Assembly: GCA_021772955.1 (NCBI GenBank)
Contig: JAJFKZ010000027.1
Coordinates: forward strand, 1-50,212
Length of the DNA: 50,212 nt
Direction: 5' to 3'
Origin: Gammaproteobacteria bacterium
Lineage (GTDB): Bacteria; Pseudomonadota; Gammaproteobacteria; Xanthomonadales; Wenzhouxiangellaceae
Part shown: positions 18,140-25,798 of the stretch, piece by piece
How the letters are laid out: every line of letters begins with the position of its first letter
Numbering within the stretch: position 1 is the first letter of the stretch
Notes under the pieces: generated by a model
What the model was told of the DNA's origin: nothing
The model's input: only the letters and a program-made list of their open reading frames with translations
Databases searched by the model: none
Program-made: the position numbers and the translations under genes

Positions 18140-20899
18140 TCAGGTTTCGTTCAGCGCCTGCAACTGCGGCTTAAAATGAGCTTTTTTGGCGGCACACAAC
18201 CGGATCGATTCCAGCGTATTGGCCAGCGCACGCGGTCCACCCTGCAGGTTTTCTATGCGATCAGCGAAAAAGGCCTCGACTTCAGCCGCTCGTTCAGTGC
18301 TGCAGAAGCCACCAGCCAGTTGTGACACCCGGCCCTTGCGCCAGACCGGAATGCGTTCCAACACGGCATCGAGATTCTGCTGCAGCCATTGCCAGGCCTG
18401 TACGCGGGTCTTGGCTTGAGAAAATTGTGGGCCCAGCAGGTTGTAGATCTCATTGTCACGAATGGCGTCGTTCAGAGCCAGCTGCATGAGCATACCTTGC
18501 TGCGCCGGATCATCATAGCGACCCATGGCCGACAAGATGCGCTGCCGATAGACGGCATCGTCACTGGCCAGCACCAGTTGCTGCAGGTGCTGCAGATAGC
18601 TGGCACCGCGCTGGCGTGCCTGGGCGGCGATGGCGGTGCTGATCAGGCTGAGGTTTTTGACCGTCTCGGGTTTGGCCGGCTGATCGCTGCTGCCGGTATA
18701 GGCCAGTGCCATAGGTTCAAGCTGTGCCATGGTCTGGGGGTCTTCCAGCAGCAGTGCCAGTTGTTCGGCCAGGGCTTGTTGCAGGTCAGCGGCATTGCGG
18801 TCAGACTGTGCCTGCAGGCCCAGTTTCTGCAGGCGCTGTTGATAGATTGGCAGCAGCATCTGGCGCAATTTAGGACGTGTTGCGGCCGACGCAAATTCCG
18901 CATAAATGTCTGCGCTGGCGCCAAGCAAGCTGGCGGCAACTTCGGCGTTGTCGTTGGCAACAATGTTTGGTAGCTGATGCAGCACGGTAGCAATGCTCAG
19001 TTGACCGGCCTCCAGCGCCGCCTCGAAACTGTCCACGGTGGCCAGCATTTCTCTGGCATCCAGGCTGGCGCTGGCGGCCATGAGTTGTTGCCACTGCGAA
19101 TCCTCCAGATTGAAGCGGTAATAACCAGCGCCCTCGTCATTGGGCATGATCCATTGCGGGCAGCGATTGCCTGTGATGGGCATGTCCACCAGAGTGCTGT
19201 CCAGCAAACGGCACTGGCTTGCGCTGCTGCCGTCGGCATAACCATAGCTACTGCAGGTGGGTATGATCCACATCTGCGCATTGTCACCGCTTGAACCCAG
19301 CGGCAGGTAGCGGCTTTGCTGGAAACGGATCGAAGCTCCGCTAGCACTGCATTGCAGTGTTGCATTCACCAGCGGTACACCCGGTTGGGTCAGGAATGAA
19401 CGAAATGCCTGCGCCGTCACCGCCTCCTGCCCGGCTGGTGCCTGGTCAGCGATGGCGTTGATAAAATCATCGGCGGTGGCATTACCCCAGGCATGCTGCT
19501 GCAGGTATTGCTGGATGCCCTGGCGGAATGCTGCGCGTCCCAAAAAACGTTCGAACATGGCCAGCACACCGCCGCCCTTGCTGTAGGTGATGGCGTCGAA
19601 GGCCGAAGCGATGTCATGGTCGCTTTCGATTGGCTGTCGAATCTGGCGCACGCTGGTCAGGCTGTCCACGCCCATGGCGCCGAGTGAGCGTTGTAGCAGG
19701 CTGCGTCGATAGCCGCCCTCGGGATCAATGCTATCCAGGGTTACCGCCGCCATCCAGGTAGCGAAGGCCTCATTCAGCCAGATGTCATCCCACCATACCG
19801 GCGTAACCAGATTGCCGAACCATTGATGCGCCAGCTCATGCGCATGCACCGAGGCATAGGCAAACTTGCGCTCTGCGGTGGCATGCTCATCCAGCAGCAG
19901 CAATTGTTCGCGATAGGTGATGATACCGGCGTTTTCCATGGCACCAGCGGCAAAGTCGGGTACTGCGATAATGTCCAGCTTGGCGTAGGGATAGGGAATC
20001 TGGAAATAGTTTTCCAGCGCAGATACGATCTGATTTGTGTGCTGCAGTGCATACGCCAGCTGTGGGCCCTTGCCTTGCACCGCGACGCCGCGCAGTGGCA
20101 GCGGCCGATCGCGTACTGTATTGACCGGCAGATCTTCCGCAGTCACCACATCGAATGGACCTACGGCAAAAGCGATCAGGTAGGTCGGCAGTGCTTTGCT
20201 GGTGACGAAGCGGTGCTTGCGCATGCCATTGTCCAGGTCCGTGACCTCGAGCTCGGGGGTGTTGGCAAGGGCGTGATCTCCGGCCTTGGTAATCAGGCTG
20301 ATGTCGAAAGGCACCTTGAATGCTGGCTCATCAAAGCCGGGGAAAGCCAATCGCGCCGAGCTGGCCTCAAATTGGGTAAAAGCGTAGTAGTGGTCACCAG
20401 ATTTGACCCGGTACAGCCCTTCCAGAGAGTCATTGAACGGGGCCTGATAGCTGATCTCAAGCGTGGCTGCGCCGACCGCGATCGGGGTTGTCGCAGTCAG
20501 TCGCGCCAGTCCCAGTTGGGTCTCCTGGCTGTAGTGCAGAGGCTGGCTGGTGCCGTCTGCGCGTGTCAGTTCTGCGCTCTTGATGTGCAAATTGTTGCCG
20601 TGCAACCAGAGATCATCCAGCGGTTGGCTGATAGCCAGTTCGATTTTTGTGCGGCCGGAAAAATGCTCCTGTTCCGGATCAATGGTCAGTTCCAGTGCAT
20701 AGTGCTGCGGCACCGCCTGCTGTGGCAAACGGCCTTCCGGTATTACTGCGGGCGGTGTACTTGCAGTTGTGGCTGCGGCACTTTGATCGGGTGCTTGTGG
20801 AGCTGACGCTTGCTCTGGGGTTTGCTCCGAGCAGCCGGCCAGTATCAGCATCAGCAGCAGGGTCAATAGTGCGGGGTTTTTGCAGCGGATCGTGCGCAT
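18140..20899 (-). CDS. M1 family metallo-aminopeptidase, lipoprotein
   Basis: Zinc aminopeptidase of about 919 residues that removes N-terminal residues from peptides, here exported. ATG 20899 gives a lipoprotein signal with lipobox LILAGC (Cys23, followed by Ser, so outer-membrane sorting is expected); AAGG lies 9 bp upstream. The frame is open to 20959, but that extension precedes the signal. The M1 features are GAMEN at 319-323, HELAH at 354-358 and Glu377 in LNEAF, giving the HExxH-18-E zinc site. A long helical C-terminal ERAP1-like region (about 560-900) follows. A 20-residue Ala/Pro/Gln-rich linker separates the lipid anchor from the enzyme. Confidence 0.93.
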   Translation of the reverse strand: MRTIRCKNPALLTLLLMLILAGCSEQTPEQASAPQAPDQSAAATTASTPPAVIPEGRLPQQAVPQHYALELTIDPEQEHFSGRTKIELAISQPLDDLWLHGNNLHIKSAELTRADGTSQPLHYSQETQLGLARLTATTPIAVGAATLEISYQAPFNDSLEGLYRVKSGDHYYAFTQFEASSARLAFPGFDEPAFKVPFDISLITKAGDHALANTPELEVTDLDNGMRKHRFVTSKALPTYLIAFAVGPFDVVTAEDLPVNTVRDRPLPLRGVAVQGKGPQLAYALQHTNQIVSALENYFQIPYPYAKLDIIAVPDFAAGAMENAGIITYREQLLLLDEHATAERKFAYASVHAHELAHQWFGNLVTPVWWDDIWLNEAFATWMAAVTLDSIDPEGGYRRSLLQRSLGAMGVDSLTSVRQIRQPIESDHDIASAFDAITYSKGGGVLAMFERFLGRAAFRQGIQQYLQQHAWGNATADDFINAIADQAPAGQEAVTAQAFRSFLTQPGVPLVNATLQCSASGASIRFQQSRYLPLGSSGDNAQMWIIPTCSSYGYADGSSASQCRLLDSTLVDMPITGNRCPQWIMPNDEGAGYYRFNLEDSQWQQLMAASASLDAREMLATVDSFEAALEAGQLSIATVLHQLPNIVANDNAEVAASLLGASADIYAEFASAATRPKLRQMLLPIYQQRLQKLGLQAQSDRNAADLQQALAEQLALLLEDPQTMAQLEPMALAYTGSSDQPAKPETVKNLSLISTAIAAQARQRGASYLQHLQQLVLASDDAVYRQRILSAMGRYDDPAQQGMLMQLALNDAIRDNEIYNLLGPQFSQAKTRVQAWQWLQQNLDAVLERIPVWRKGRVSQLAGGFCSTERAAEVEAFFADRIENLQGGPRALANTLESIRLCAAKKAHFKPQLQALNET

Positions 20900-21014
20900 C
20901 TGAGTTGCCTTTTTGGGAAGTAAAGCGCTATTCAACAAAATGATCGGCATGGTTGTCAACAGTTGGCGGGATCAAACCGCTTGCGGACAGGTTCAACCGC
21001 TTGGGTTAAATCAG

Positions 21015-21196
21015 CTAGCAGCCGGTCGGACTTGACCGGTCGTAGCGAGGGAAAGCCGGTCGGAGACAGATTTATCGATCTTTTGAGGCGAATAGTGGAC
21101 CTGTTTAATGAAAAAGATTGGAAAATATGGCCCCATAACAATAGACATGGGCGGCTTTTCCGCAGTAGATCAGCGTTAAGTCCGACAGGCTGCTAG
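21015..21196. mobile_element. MITE-like element with 21-bp terminal inverted repeats
   Basis: A 182-bp segment bounded by inverted repeats. The left arm (21015-21035) reads CTAGCAGCCGGTCGGACTTG and one more base. The right arm (21176-21196) read in reverse is CTAGCAGCCTGTCGGACTTA and one more base: 19 of 21 positions match. If the outer CTAG on each side is a 4-bp target duplication, the element proper is CAGCC...GGCTG. There is no room for a transposase; only short unrelated ORFs cross it. The right CTAG contains the merC stop codon. The 115 bp between the aminopeptidase start and the left arm hold nothing else I recognise. Confidence 0.65.
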
Positions 21197-21627
21197 TCCG
21201 TACTAACTCGCTTTGTGTAGCGCAGGTTCAGCAAATGGCCGAGTATCAGCATGAAGCCGCCCATGGATGCCAATAATTTCTCCATGCTGGCGCTGAACAG
21301 GCTATGATCCAGCCACGCTGCTTGCAATGCTGCGACACTGACCAGGGTAACGCCGATGGCACCACAGACCAGCACCACGTGGCTGTGATGGCGTAGCCAG
21401 CCGGCGATAAAGGCCAGTATCGTTACCGGCAGAATAAAAGCTAGTAAATAGGTGTGAAAAAACTGATCATTCAGCAGCCAGCTGGCTACAAACGGTGCAA
21501 ACATGATCGTCAATGGCAAGGTCAGGCAATGAATCAGGCACACTGTGGACAAACCGATGCCCAGGTAATCAAACCAGCGACGATGGCTGTGTTGTCGGGT
21601 GTTTTCATGCAGGTCAGGCGTATACAT
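21193..21627 (-). CDS. MerC-domain inner-membrane protein
   Basis: A 144-residue protein with four hydrophobic helices. The first contains CLIHCLTLPL, the cysteine pair seen in MerC mercury-uptake proteins and in many MerC-domain proteins outside mer operons. No other mer gene is nearby, so the metal is unknown; zinc is possible given the operator-like site at its start. A His-rich stretch (HENTRQHSHRR) precedes helix 1. There is no ribosome binding site: the start codon lies 6 bp after a TATTAT hexamer, suggesting a leaderless message. Its TAG stop is inside the right end of a MITE-like element. Confidence 0.82.
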   Translation of the reverse strand: MYTPDLHENTRQHSHRRWFDYLGIGLSTVCLIHCLTLPLTIMFAPFVASWLLNDQFFHTYLLAFILPVTILAFIAGWLRHHSHVVLVCGAIGVTLVSVAALQAAWLDHSLFSASMEKLLASMGGFMLILGHLLNLRYTKRVSTD

Positions 21628-21630
21628 AAC

Positions 21631-21661
21631 GTTATAATATTACATTTACTGTCTGCTGCAA
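21631..21661 (-). promoter_or_regulatory. Candidate leaderless promoter and Zur-like operator of merC
   Basis: On the minus strand TTGCAG (21656-21661) and TATTAT (21634-21639) are 16 bp apart, and the ATG follows the -10 box by 6 bp, so transcription would start at or next to the start codon. A near-palindrome GTAATATTATAAC (21631-21643; 10 of 12 paired positions match) covers the -10 box. It resembles the AT-rich Zur consensus TGTTATAATATAACA. Regulator identity is an inference. The same 136-bp gap must hold the promoter of the divergent fusion gene. Confidence 0.45.
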
Positions 21662-21763
21662 AGCCATGCGCTAAAATAACTTAGCGTGTGCATAGCTACG
21701 CTGCGTGTTCACCAGCGCAACTTTACCAGTTGATTCAGCAATCCTGTCAGGACCCGGAGCAAC

Positions 21764-23095
21764 ATGAAACAGACCTCAGCCACCGATACGCATGCAGATT
21801 CAGACTATCTGCTGTTTGGGCGCGATGATTGTCATCTCTGCGATCTGGCCGAACAGGTCCTGCTACAGTCAGCAACGCCATTGCCTTACCGTAAAGTCAA
21901 TATCGATGATGATCTGGTCTTGTTGCGCAAATACGGCACCAGCATCCCGGTATTGCGCGCCGAATCAGCAGCTGCAGAATTGCATTGGCCCTTCACTGCA
22001 AAATCGCTGCAGCACTGGTTGCAATCACTCACTGTCACGCTGCGGGCGTTGACTGTGTTGCTGGCGTTTGCCGTGTGCAGCGCAGCCGTGGCTGCGGATT
22101 TACCAATCGCCATGAGCAACAACGCCGTCGCTGCTTTGGAGCATGAGCAGGGCACAGATTATTACAGCTTCCTGGGCTTGACCTCAGCCAAGACCTGGCG
22201 CGACGTCAGTGCCCGAGCCTGGTGGCTGCCGGCAGCAGCTGGACAATGGCGTGAACTGCCTGTGGTTCCCGGTCCCGGACGGTTGGCGGCGGTTGCTGCC
22301 AGCACGGCAGGCTCAGTGTGGTTGTTTGGTGGGTATACCGTCGCCGAGGATGGCGCCGAGGAGTCGGTGCCGCTGGTGCTGAAGGTCAACGCTCGCGCCG
22401 ATCCGGTCTATCAGTCCGTGGCAAGCATGCCGGTACCGGTTGATGATGCGGTGGCGTTGGCTTACCAGGACCGTTACATTTACCTGATCAGTGGCTGGCA
22501 TGACCTGGGCAATGTCAATCTGGTGCAGGTCTACGATACGCAAACCGATCGTTGGCAGCAGGCCACGCCCTATCCAGGCAATCCGGTATTCGGTCATGCC
22601 GGTGGCATGGTCGACGAGAAAATGCTGGTCTGTGGTGGCGTCAAACTGGAGTATCCGGCCACTGGTGAGCGGCGGTTCGGTGTGTCCGAACAGTGCTGGC
22701 TGGGCAAGGTGCACGCTGATGATCAGCGGCGCATTGACTGGCACCAAACCGCACCAATGCCCGGGCCGGCTCGTTACCGCGCGGCTGCGGTCGGCGACAG
22801 CAAGGGCACGCGCATCATTTTTGCTGCCGGCAGTGACCGGGCCTACAATTACAATGGCATCGGTTACGATGGTGAACCCGCCGCTGCCCTGGCCAGCGTG
22901 GTCAGCTATGATTTGCGCACCGGCCAATGGCACTGTCATCAGGCGCTGACAACCGCCAGCATGGATCATCGCGGCTTGTTGCTGGCGTCTGAATTCGCCG
23001 AGCTGATTCGTATCGGCGGTATGGATGACCAACAACAAGTCAGTGCGGACTGGCGGCAGCAGCAGCTGCCAGCGCCGCAAGCATGTGAGCGCTGA
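21764..23095 (+). CDS. Glutaredoxin-like (DUF836) / Kelch beta-propeller fusion protein
   Basis: A 443-residue two-part protein. Residues 1-88 resemble the DUF836 glutaredoxin-like family: DDCHLCDLAEQVL with Cys23/Cys26 and TSIPVL with the cis-proline of a thioredoxin fold. Residues 90-111 are hydrophobic and end SAAVAAD, like a signal peptide or membrane anchor. Residues 112-443 form repeated Kelch blades (VWLFGGYT, YIYLISGW, MLVCGGV, IIFAAGS, IRIGGM), similar in type to periplasmic Kelch proteins such as NanM. No stop codon separates the halves, and a GGAG precedes the ATG. Predicted topology is a cytoplasmic thiol domain with a periplasmic propeller. The alternative is two genes joined by loss of a stop or a sequence error. 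Confidence 0.75.
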   Translation: MKQTSATDTHADSDYLLFGRDDCHLCDLAEQVLLQSATPLPYRKVNIDDDLVLLRKYGTSIPVLRAESAAAELHWPFTAKSLQHWLQSLTVTLRALTVLLAFAVCSAAVAADLPIAMSNNAVAALEHEQGTDYYSFLGLTSAKTWRDVSARAWWLPAAAGQWRELPVVPGPGRLAAVAASTAGSVWLFGGYTVAEDGAEESVPLVLKVNARADPVYQSVASMPVPVDDAVALAYQDRYIYLISGWHDLGNVNLVQVYDTQTDRWQQATPYPGNPVFGHAGGMVDEKMLVCGGVKLEYPATGERRFGVSEQCWLGKVHADDQRRIDWHQTAPMPGPARYRAAAVGDSKGTRIIFAAGSDRAYNYNGIGYDGEPAAALASVVSYDLRTGQWHCHQALTTASMDHRGLLLASEFAELIRIGGMDDQQQVSADWRQQQLPAPQACER

Positions 23096-23175
23096 GGGTT
23101 GGGGCTGGTGACAGTTGCCAGCAAATCGTCAGTTGCCCTTGGCGCGGGCGCTCAGCAAACCGGAGGAATCAAGCA

Positions 23176-25023
23176 TTGCTGAAAATTGCCTACATCAACG
23201 GCGCGCGTCTGAAACTGGCCATGCAGGCTGCTGCAGGACAGTTGCGACAGCAGCGACAAGCCATCAATCGGATCAATGTGTTCCCGGTGGCGGATGGCGA
23301 TACCGGTACCAATCTGCTGTTCACCTTCCGCAGTATCTGCTCGGCCCTGCAAGAACAGCCCCTGGAAAGCGGCGGCCAGAATCGGCTTGCGCCGGAACGC
23401 AGCGGCCCAAAGCAGCCCAACCGGGCACTGGCACCGACACTGAAGCTGATTGCCGATGCCGCCGTGGACGGCGCGCGCGGTAATTCCGGCGCCATCATGG
23501 CGCAGTTTCTGTATGGCTTGCACGAGTCAGGCCGCAGTCTGCAGCGCATGACTGCAGCGCAGTTTGCCAGTGCGGTTGCGCATGCCGCCAAGCTGGCTCA
23601 GCAAGCCATGGCCGACCCGGTTAACGGCACCATGCCAACGGTGCAGCTGGCCTACGCCAACAGCATCAGCCATATGCACGAACAGGGCGAAAACGATATT
23701 TATCGATTGCTGCAACAAGGCCTGCGGGCGGCGCAGCAGGCCTTGCACCGAACGCCAGAGCAGTTACCGGTACTGCGTGCAGCCGGCGTGGTGGATGCCG
23801 GTGCGCAAGGGTTTGTGGATGTGCTGGAAGGCATTCAGCATTTGATTGACAGTGGCACAGAGTACAGCAGCAACGATGCCGGCGTGTTGGACATCAGTGC
23901 AGATCACGTGCTGATCGATCACAGCAACCCGGAACATCGTTACTGTACCGAATGTGTGATTGACGGTCAGTGTTTACAGCGCCAACAACTGATGCGCGAA
24001 CTGAAGACCCTGGATGCTTCTTGTCTGGTGCTGGCCGGAGGCGAACATCGTTTGCGTGTGCATATCCATGTTGAGCATCCCGGTGCCGCATTCGCAGTGT
24101 GTCGTCGCCATGGTGAACTTACGCAGCAAAAAGCCGATGACATGTACCTGCAAACGGCGGGAACACGGCAGCTTGCACAAGTTGCGATAGTGACCGACAG
24201 CGGCGCCGATCTGCCCGATCAACTGGCCACAGAGTTGCTCATCAACAAGGTGCCATTGCGCTTCAATTTTGCCGACACCGAGTACCTGGACCGGCTGGAC
24301 ATGACGGTGGCGGAGTTTTATCGGCGCATGGCCAGATCCACCGAGCATCCACAAACCTCGCAGCCACCTTCTGGTGACTATCGTCGCCTGTATGGCATGC
24401 TTGGGGATCATCGCAATGGCATCATCAACATCACCGTATCCGGCGGCCTCAGCGGCACCGTTCAGGCCGCCAGGCAAGCGGTGCACGCAGGCGAAAACGT
24501 GCATGTCTTCGATAGTCTCAATGCCTCCGGCGGCCAGGGCTTGCTGGCGATTGCGGCTGCGCGCATGGCCGCCGAGCAGGCGCCGGTGCAGGAAATCCTG
24601 CAAGCGCTGGAGCTGTGGCGCAAAAACACGTTCACCATTGCGGTAGCCAGAAACCTGAGCCATGCTGCCCGGGGCGGACGCGTGCCGAACTGGCTGGCGC
24701 GCCTTTCTGCGCTGCTACGCATCAAGCTGATTCTGAAAACCAGCGTCAGCGGCAAACTCAAGCCGGCCGGTGTGGCTACTGCCAGCAAGCCACCGGACCA
24801 GACATTATTTGACTGGTTACTGCGGCACGTAGCGCCGACCACGTCATGTCGCATGCTCATCAGTCATGGCGATGATGCCGGGGCTGCCGCACGCTTGCAG
24901 GACCGGCTCCGACAAAATTACTCGGCCATGCGTGATTGCTGGATCGCCGAGACCGGACCGGCAATTGGTGCGCATGCCGGTCCAGGCGTGTTGGTGCTGG
25001 CGGTGCAGATTCTGCATGACTGA
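23176..25023 (+). CDS. Fused fatty-acid kinase: DAK2 (FakA) + DegV (FakB)
   Basis: A 615-residue fusion. Residues 1-~200 are the DAK2 kinase domain (INVFPVADGDTGTN with metal-binding aspartates, GNSGAIMAQFL, AGAQGFVDVLEG). About 245-320 is the FakA middle domain (YCTECVIDG, HIHVEHPG). Residues ~335-615 are DegV, the fatty-acid-binding subunit (VTDSGADLP, TSQPPSGDY, TVSGGLSGT, SLNASGGQG). In Firmicutes FakA and FakB are separate and phosphorylate free fatty acids to acyl-phosphate. The TTG start at 23176 is fixed by CGGAGG about 9 bp upstream. It overlaps plsY by 8 bp, whose enzyme uses acyl-phosphate, a strong functional link. Confidence 0.9.
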   Translation: MLKIAYINGARLKLAMQAAAGQLRQQRQAINRINVFPVADGDTGTNLLFTFRSICSALQEQPLESGGQNRLAPERSGPKQPNRALAPTLKLIADAAVDGARGNSGAIMAQFLYGLHESGRSLQRMTAAQFASAVAHAAKLAQQAMADPVNGTMPTVQLAYANSISHMHEQGENDIYRLLQQGLRAAQQALHRTPEQLPVLRAAGVVDAGAQGFVDVLEGIQHLIDSGTEYSSNDAGVLDISADHVLIDHSNPEHRYCTECVIDGQCLQRQQLMRELKTLDASCLVLAGGEHRLRVHIHVEHPGAAFAVCRRHGELTQQKADDMYLQTAGTRQLAQVAIVTDSGADLPDQLATELLINKVPLRFNFADTEYLDRLDMTVAEFYRRMARSTEHPQTSQPPSGDYRRLYGMLGDHRNGIINITVSGGLSGTVQAARQAVHAGENVHVFDSLNASGGQGLLAIAAARMAAEQAPVQEILQALELWRKNTFTIAVARNLSHAARGGRVPNWLARLSALLRIKLILKTSVSGKLKPAGVATASKPPDQTLFDWLLRHVAPTTSCRMLISHGDDAGAAARLQDRLRQNYSAMRDCWIAETGPAIGAHAGPGVLVLAVQILHD

Positions 25024-25798
25024 GTTGCTGCTGGTCATACTCTGCGCCTATCTGCTGGGGTCGGTTTCCGGTAGTCTGGTGCTGGGTCGTCTGCGCGGTG
25101 TGGACATACGTAGTTCTGGCAGTGGTAATGCCGGTGGTACCAACGCGCTGCGCAGCCAGGGCGTAACGTTTGCGCTGCTGGTAATAGTGATCGATATTGG
25201 CAAGGGTGTGCTGGCGGTACTGTACTTGCCAGCCTGGTGGCCGGCGGCGAATGCGGATCTGGCAGCCTGGCAGCCGGTGAGTGCGGGCCTGGCCGCGATT
25301 ATCGGCCACGTCTGGCCGCTGTATTTTGGTTTTCGCGGCGGCAAGGGCATGGCCACACTGGCAGGCGTGACAGCGGTGCTGATGCCCGGACCGGGCCTGC
25401 TGGTACTGTTATTGTGGCTCATGATTGTGTTGTTCAGTGCTTATGTGGGCTTGGCCAGTGTCTGTGCTGGACTGGCCTTGCCGGTGGTCGTGCTGCTCTG
25501 GCAAATCGGCGCAGATGTGGCCAGGCACGGTTGGTATCAGCCAGGCGCGCAGCTGCCCTGGTCAGAGTCGGCGCAGTTGTCGCTGCTGCTGTTTGCCGTG
25601 GTCAGTGCGCTGCTTGTGCTGTGGACGCATCGCGACAACATTCGCCGTCTGCGCCAAGGGCGTGAATACCGTTTCGAGCAGCGGCGCTGGTTCCGCAGGC
25701 CGGTGCAAACAACTGCCACACCCCCGGCAGACCAGGGCGAGAATGAAGCAGTGCAGCAGGATCAGGCTGCCGATGACCGTAGCGGGAATCCGCCATGA
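25016..25798 (+). CDS. plsY: Acyl-phosphate:glycerol-3-phosphate acyltransferase PlsY
   Basis: Polytopic inner-membrane enzyme that transfers an acyl group from acyl-phosphate to glycerol-3-phosphate, the first step of phospholipid synthesis. The family motifs are LLGSVSGSLVLGRLRGVDIR, SGSGNAGGTNALR and FGFRGGKGMATLAGV. The predicted 260 residues exceed the usual ~205; the extra ~45 residues are a hydrophilic acidic tail after the last helix. ATG 25016 overlaps the kinase gene by 8 bp; the longer upstream frame is not coding. It overlaps birA by 4 bp (ATGA). Confidence 0.94.
   Translation: MTELLLVILCAYLLGSVSGSLVLGRLRGVDIRSSGSGNAGGTNALRSQGVTFALLVIVIDIGKGVLAVLYLPAWWPAANADLAAWQPVSAGLAAIIGHVWPLYFGFRGGKGMATLAGVTAVLMPGPGLLVLLLWLMIVLFSAYVGLASVCAGLALPVVVLLWQIGADVARHGWYQPGAQLPWSESAQLSLLLFAVVSALLVLWTHRDNIRRLRQGREYRFEQRRWFRRPVQTTATPPADQGENEAVQQDQAADDRSGNPP

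Noticed and set aside
21193-21627. A mer mercury-resistance operon
   Set aside because: Only a MerC-like gene is present; there is no merR, merT, merP or merA nearby.
24866-25015. Longer PlsY start within the kinase gene
   Set aside because: The extension is Cys/Arg-rich shadow translation; the membrane protein clearly starts MTELLLVILCAYLLGS at 25016.
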